Assembly: GCA_002167265.1 (NCBI GenBank)
Contig: NHDJ01000142.1
Span: 2,276-11,759, forward strand
Origin: Verrucomicrobia bacterium TMED56
Lineage (GTDB): Bacteria > Verrucomicrobiota > Verrucomicrobiia > Opitutales > Seribacteraceae
Length of the DNA: 9,484 nucleotides
Direction: 5' to 3'
Shown: positions 7,712 through 9,484 of the stretch, piece by piece
How the letters are laid out: the number at the start of each line of letters is the position of its first letter
How positions within the stretch are numbered: the stretch's first letter is position 1
Translations under genes and position numbers: made by a program
Notes under the pieces: model-generated
Seen by the model: the letters and a program-made list of their open reading frames with translations, nothing else
Databases searched by the model: none
Told to the model about the DNA's origin: nothing

Positions 7712-8374
7712 TTATAGGTTTTTAATTCTAATGTTGCGAAAAAAAATATTGTTAGGTGCGCCATGATCCTGAAGCCCTATGTGCCCACGCAAGGGGCGAT
7801 CACCCACGCCTGTATTTTTGCCCTCGATTGGTGAGTCCATCCAGTGATTGACAATTTGGAAGCCATTTAAGGATACGCGAAGGTGATGACCTTGGCATGT
7901 AATTTCCATCCTGTTCCATTCACCGGGTTTTTCGGACATGTTGAGTTTTGGTCCAATGGTTCGAATAATTCCGCCGTGATCGTGGTGGCCCATTTTATTA
8001 TCCGGTTTTCCGAAGGAATCTAGAATTTGACATTCGATTCCGGTTTTCACGGGGTCTTTGGGGTCCCCAATCCTGAAAAATACTCCGCTATTTCCCTTGG
8101 GGGAGTATTTGTATTCAAGGGTGAGGATGAAGTCTCCGTATTTCATTTTGCTGATCAAATAATCTGAATACCGCTGCCAACCTTTTTGCTCGGGTTTTGG
8201 CTGGATGAGTAAGGACCCATCTTCTTGGGGTATCCAGTTCCCCGTGGTCTGCCAGCCAGAGAGGTCCTTTCCGTTAAAAAGGGTGATAAACCCATCTGCC
8301 TCTTTCTGGTGGTGTTTAGCCATGCAGAGAGAAGCGATTAAAGGGAAAAGGTAATTGGCTGTAATTAGTCTCAT
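7712..8374 (-). CDS. Secreted DUF1080 (3-keto-disaccharide hydrolase-like) protein, second copy
   Basis: A 220-residue exported protein of the DUF1080 family (3-keto-disaccharide hydrolase domain), a concanavalin-like beta-sandwich abundant in Planctomycetota and Verrucomicrobiota. Characterised members cleave 3-keto-glycosides made by sugar dehydrogenases. The first 19 residues form a signal peptide ending CMA, probably cut before KHH. The cysteine is preceded by SL, a poor lipobox, so a lipoprotein is unlikely. The domain fills the rest: LFNGKDLSGW (32-41), YGDFILTLEY (79-88), GNSGVFFR (94-101), GIECQILDS (112-120), GEWNRMEITCQG (151-162), GHIGLQDHG (197-205) and FFRNIRIK (211-218). It starts 15 bases after the upstream paralogue. 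The sequence before the ATG is pyrimidine-rich with no Shine-Dalgarno. The exact substrate is unknown. Confidence 0.87.
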   Translation of the reverse strand: MRLITANYLFPLIASLCMAKHHQKEADGFITLFNGKDLSGWQTTGNWIPQEDGSLLIQPKPEQKGWQRYSDYLISKMKYGDFILTLEYKYSPKGNSGVFFRIGDPKDPVKTGIECQILDSFGKPDNKMGHHDHGGIIRTIGPKLNMSEKPGEWNRMEITCQGHHLRVSLNGFQIVNHWMDSPIEGKNTGVGDRPLRGHIGLQDHGAPNNIFFRNIRIKNL

Positions 8375-8389
8375 AAGTAGGGAGGAATA

Positions 8390-9076
8390 TTATTTACTTA
8401 ATTCCTTAATCTTTATGTTTTTCCAGGCAACCATGTAAGGACCGGAGCCCTTTTTGATGGAGTGAACCTGCAGTCCAATGAATCCTTTGGGGTGGGATTT
8501 GTGTTTTTCCCTGTCTGTAAGATTGGAAACTATAGTGCCATTTACCCAGGTTTGAATGCGGGGACCTTTGGCAACAATTCGGTATTGGTTCCATTCACCA
8601 TTTTTAAAGTGTTTGTGGGGAATGAGATCACTTTTGGGAGTCATCCATCCACCCAGTGCTTCCCCGTATACATATCCGGATTCGGCTCCGTTTTCTTTGG
8701 TGGCTTCAATTTCAACCTGTGGGCCATTCACTCGTCCAAATTTATCACCGCGGGCTTTTTCTTTATCATTCAATTCTTTGGTTTGGGAGCGAATTTGCAC
8801 CCCCGAATTTAATTCGTCATTGATCAATTTGACTTGGAAATGAAGTTCGAAATCACCGTATAGATTATCGGAGCAGAGGAAGGAGTTCGGGCTTCCTTCT
8901 TTAGTTTTCCCTATGATGGCTCCTTTATCCACCCGGTAGGTGGCGGTTCCATTCAACTGGTTCCAACCATTAAGGGTTTTTCCGTCAAAGATAGGAGTCA
9001 TTTCTCCCTTGTGATGTTTGGCTAAAAGCCCCGTGAACAGGAAGGAGAAAAGAATCAGTAGTAAAGATTGTTTCAT
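8390..9076 (-). CDS. Secreted DUF1080 (3-keto-disaccharide hydrolase-like) protein, first copy
   Basis: A 228-residue exported protein of the same DUF1080 family as the next gene. A clear signal peptide (1-19: MKQ, a Leu/Phe-rich core, then GLLA) should be removed before KHHKGE. Domain motifs in order are IFDGKTLNGW (29-38), YGDFELHFQV (73-82), NSGVQIRS (90-97), GPQVEIEA (118-125), GYVYGEALGGW (134-144), GEWNQYRIVAKGP (160-172), GFIGLQVH (198-205) and WKNIKIKEL (218-226). The GPQVEIE...GYVYGE...GGW series is typical of one subgroup, whereas the downstream copy has GIECQILDS with HDHGG. The two are therefore old, diverged paralogues rather than a recent duplication, although both mature proteins begin KHH. 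It lies 48 bases after the ThuA-like gene and 15 before its paralogue, consistent with one operon. Binding or hydrolysis of a modified sugar in the periplasm is inferred from the family. Confidence 0.88.
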   Translation of the reverse strand: MKQSLLLILFSFLFTGLLAKHHKGEMTPIFDGKTLNGWNQLNGTATYRVDKGAIIGKTKEGSPNSFLCSDNLYGDFELHFQVKLINDELNSGVQIRSQTKELNDKEKARGDKFGRVNGPQVEIEATKENGAESGYVYGEALGGWMTPKSDLIPHKHFKNGEWNQYRIVAKGPRIQTWVNGTIVSNLTDREKHKSHPKGFIGLQVHSIKKGSGPYMVAWKNIKIKELSK

Positions 9077-9124
9077 ATTTTTAATCGGTTAATGTTGTTT
9101 AAGGAAAAGTCGAAGTTAAGGGGC

Positions 9125-9484
9125 TTATTTCTTTTTTTTGGGCTTGCGACGGGATTCAGCATGTTCTTCCGGTGTCATCCATGGACCGGGGGTAAAAGTA
9201 ATGTCTGCCTTGGTGGGGAGTTTAACCCGGTTGGTTTTGTCTCCATAATCGTCGAGGTTTTCGTTAAGCTCGTCTTCAGTGACTGGATAAGTGGGCACGC
9301 CGGATGGGGGAACTTTTTCCCCAGCGATCCAAGCAATAGTGTTGAGGACGAGTTGACGGTAGCCGTCAATGGCCCAGTTTCGATGATGGTGCCCACCGGT
9401 AAAACCAGCCCCCCGTCCGCCCTCCGGCCGGGTAATTCCCCAGAGCAGGGACTGGGTCTTTCCTTTTGCTAGATAGGCTGCCCG
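9125..9484 (-). CDS. ThuA-like protein, C-terminal part (runs off the right edge)
   Basis: The last 119 residues of a protein whose start lies beyond the right edge; the frame is open to position 9484 and ends in TAA at 9127-9125. Reading from the edge, WGITRPEGGRGAGFTGGHHH (15-34) followed by RNW and RQLVLNTIAWIAGEKVP (43-59) is the conserved end of the ThuA-like family. This is a class-I glutamine-amidotransferase-like fold linked to trehalose and other sugar use. Members in Planctomycetota and Verrucomicrobiota are often exported and sit beside DUF1080 genes, as here. An extra tail of about 55 residues follows, ending in a lysine-rich RRKPKKKK. The tail is likely surface-exposed; its role is unknown. 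Whether the N-terminus has a signal peptide cannot be seen. GC is visibly higher here than in the jet genes. Confidence 0.8.
   Translation of the reverse strand, partial: RAAYLAKGKTQSLLWGITRPEGGRGAGFTGGHHHRNWAIDGYRQLVLNTIAWIAGEKVPPSGVPTYPVTEDELNENLDDYGDKTNRVKLPTKADITFTPGPWMTPEEHAESRRKPKKKK

Noticed and set aside
8462..8843. Plus-strand open frames of about 95-116 codons
   Set aside because: They lie antisense to the DUF1080 gene, which has a signal peptide and full family motifs; the plus-strand products look like nothing.
9068..9472. Plus-strand open frame of 134 codons at the right end
   Set aside because: It is antisense to the ThuA-like frame, which carries clear conserved motifs; its length comes from the higher GC of that stretch.
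1..9484. tRNA genes, CRISPR arrays, insertion sequences or integrase genes marking a defence island
   Set aside because: None was seen on reading either strand; no spaced direct repeats or transposase-like frames are present.

Overview
The window holds two unrelated blocks of genes that converge near position 6860. Organism (inference): the right-hand block, two exported DUF1080 (3-keto-disaccharide hydrolase-like) proteins next to a ThuA-like protein, is typical of Planctomycetota, Verrucomicrobiota and Lentisphaerota. Moderate GC and the near absence of Shine-Dalgarno sites (one clear GGAGG in the window) fit a Verrucomicrobiota-type bacterium. This cannot be settled from the sequence alone.

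Plus strand, left to right: the last codons of a possible unidentified gene (about 1-64); a 132-base gap with two small hairpins; then a tightly overlapping cluster, jetA (DUF3375, kleisin-like), jetB (DUF4194, KITE-like) and jetC (SMC/MukB-like ATPase). Together these are the three structural subunits of a type I Wadjet complex. In type I loci jetC is normally followed by jetD, the nuclease subunit with a TOPRIM-like fold. Here the next gene, 34 bases on, is instead a Gpr/YghZ-type aldo-keto reductase. No jetD is visible anywhere in the window. This JetABC set without its nuclease is the main point of interest: it may be a decayed defence system, a system whose nuclease is encoded elsewhere, or a condensin-like machine working without a nuclease.

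Minus strand, right to left in transcription order: a partial ThuA-like protein running off the right edge (9484-9125), two consecutive secreted DUF1080 proteins (9076-8390 and 8374-7712), and a nitrilase-superfamily amidase of the omega-amidase (YafV) kind (7642-6866). The first three are closely spaced and probably co-transcribed for carbohydrate use in the cell envelope. The amidase follows after 69 bases and may be on the same transcript or have its own promoter. The convergent stop codons of the reductase and the amidase are only 14 bases apart.

JetA, JetB and JetC should assemble as kleisin, KITE and SMC-like subunits of a DNA-loop-extruding complex. In a complete system JetD cuts small circular DNA such as plasmids once extrusion stalls. 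Without JetD that outcome is not predicted from this locus.
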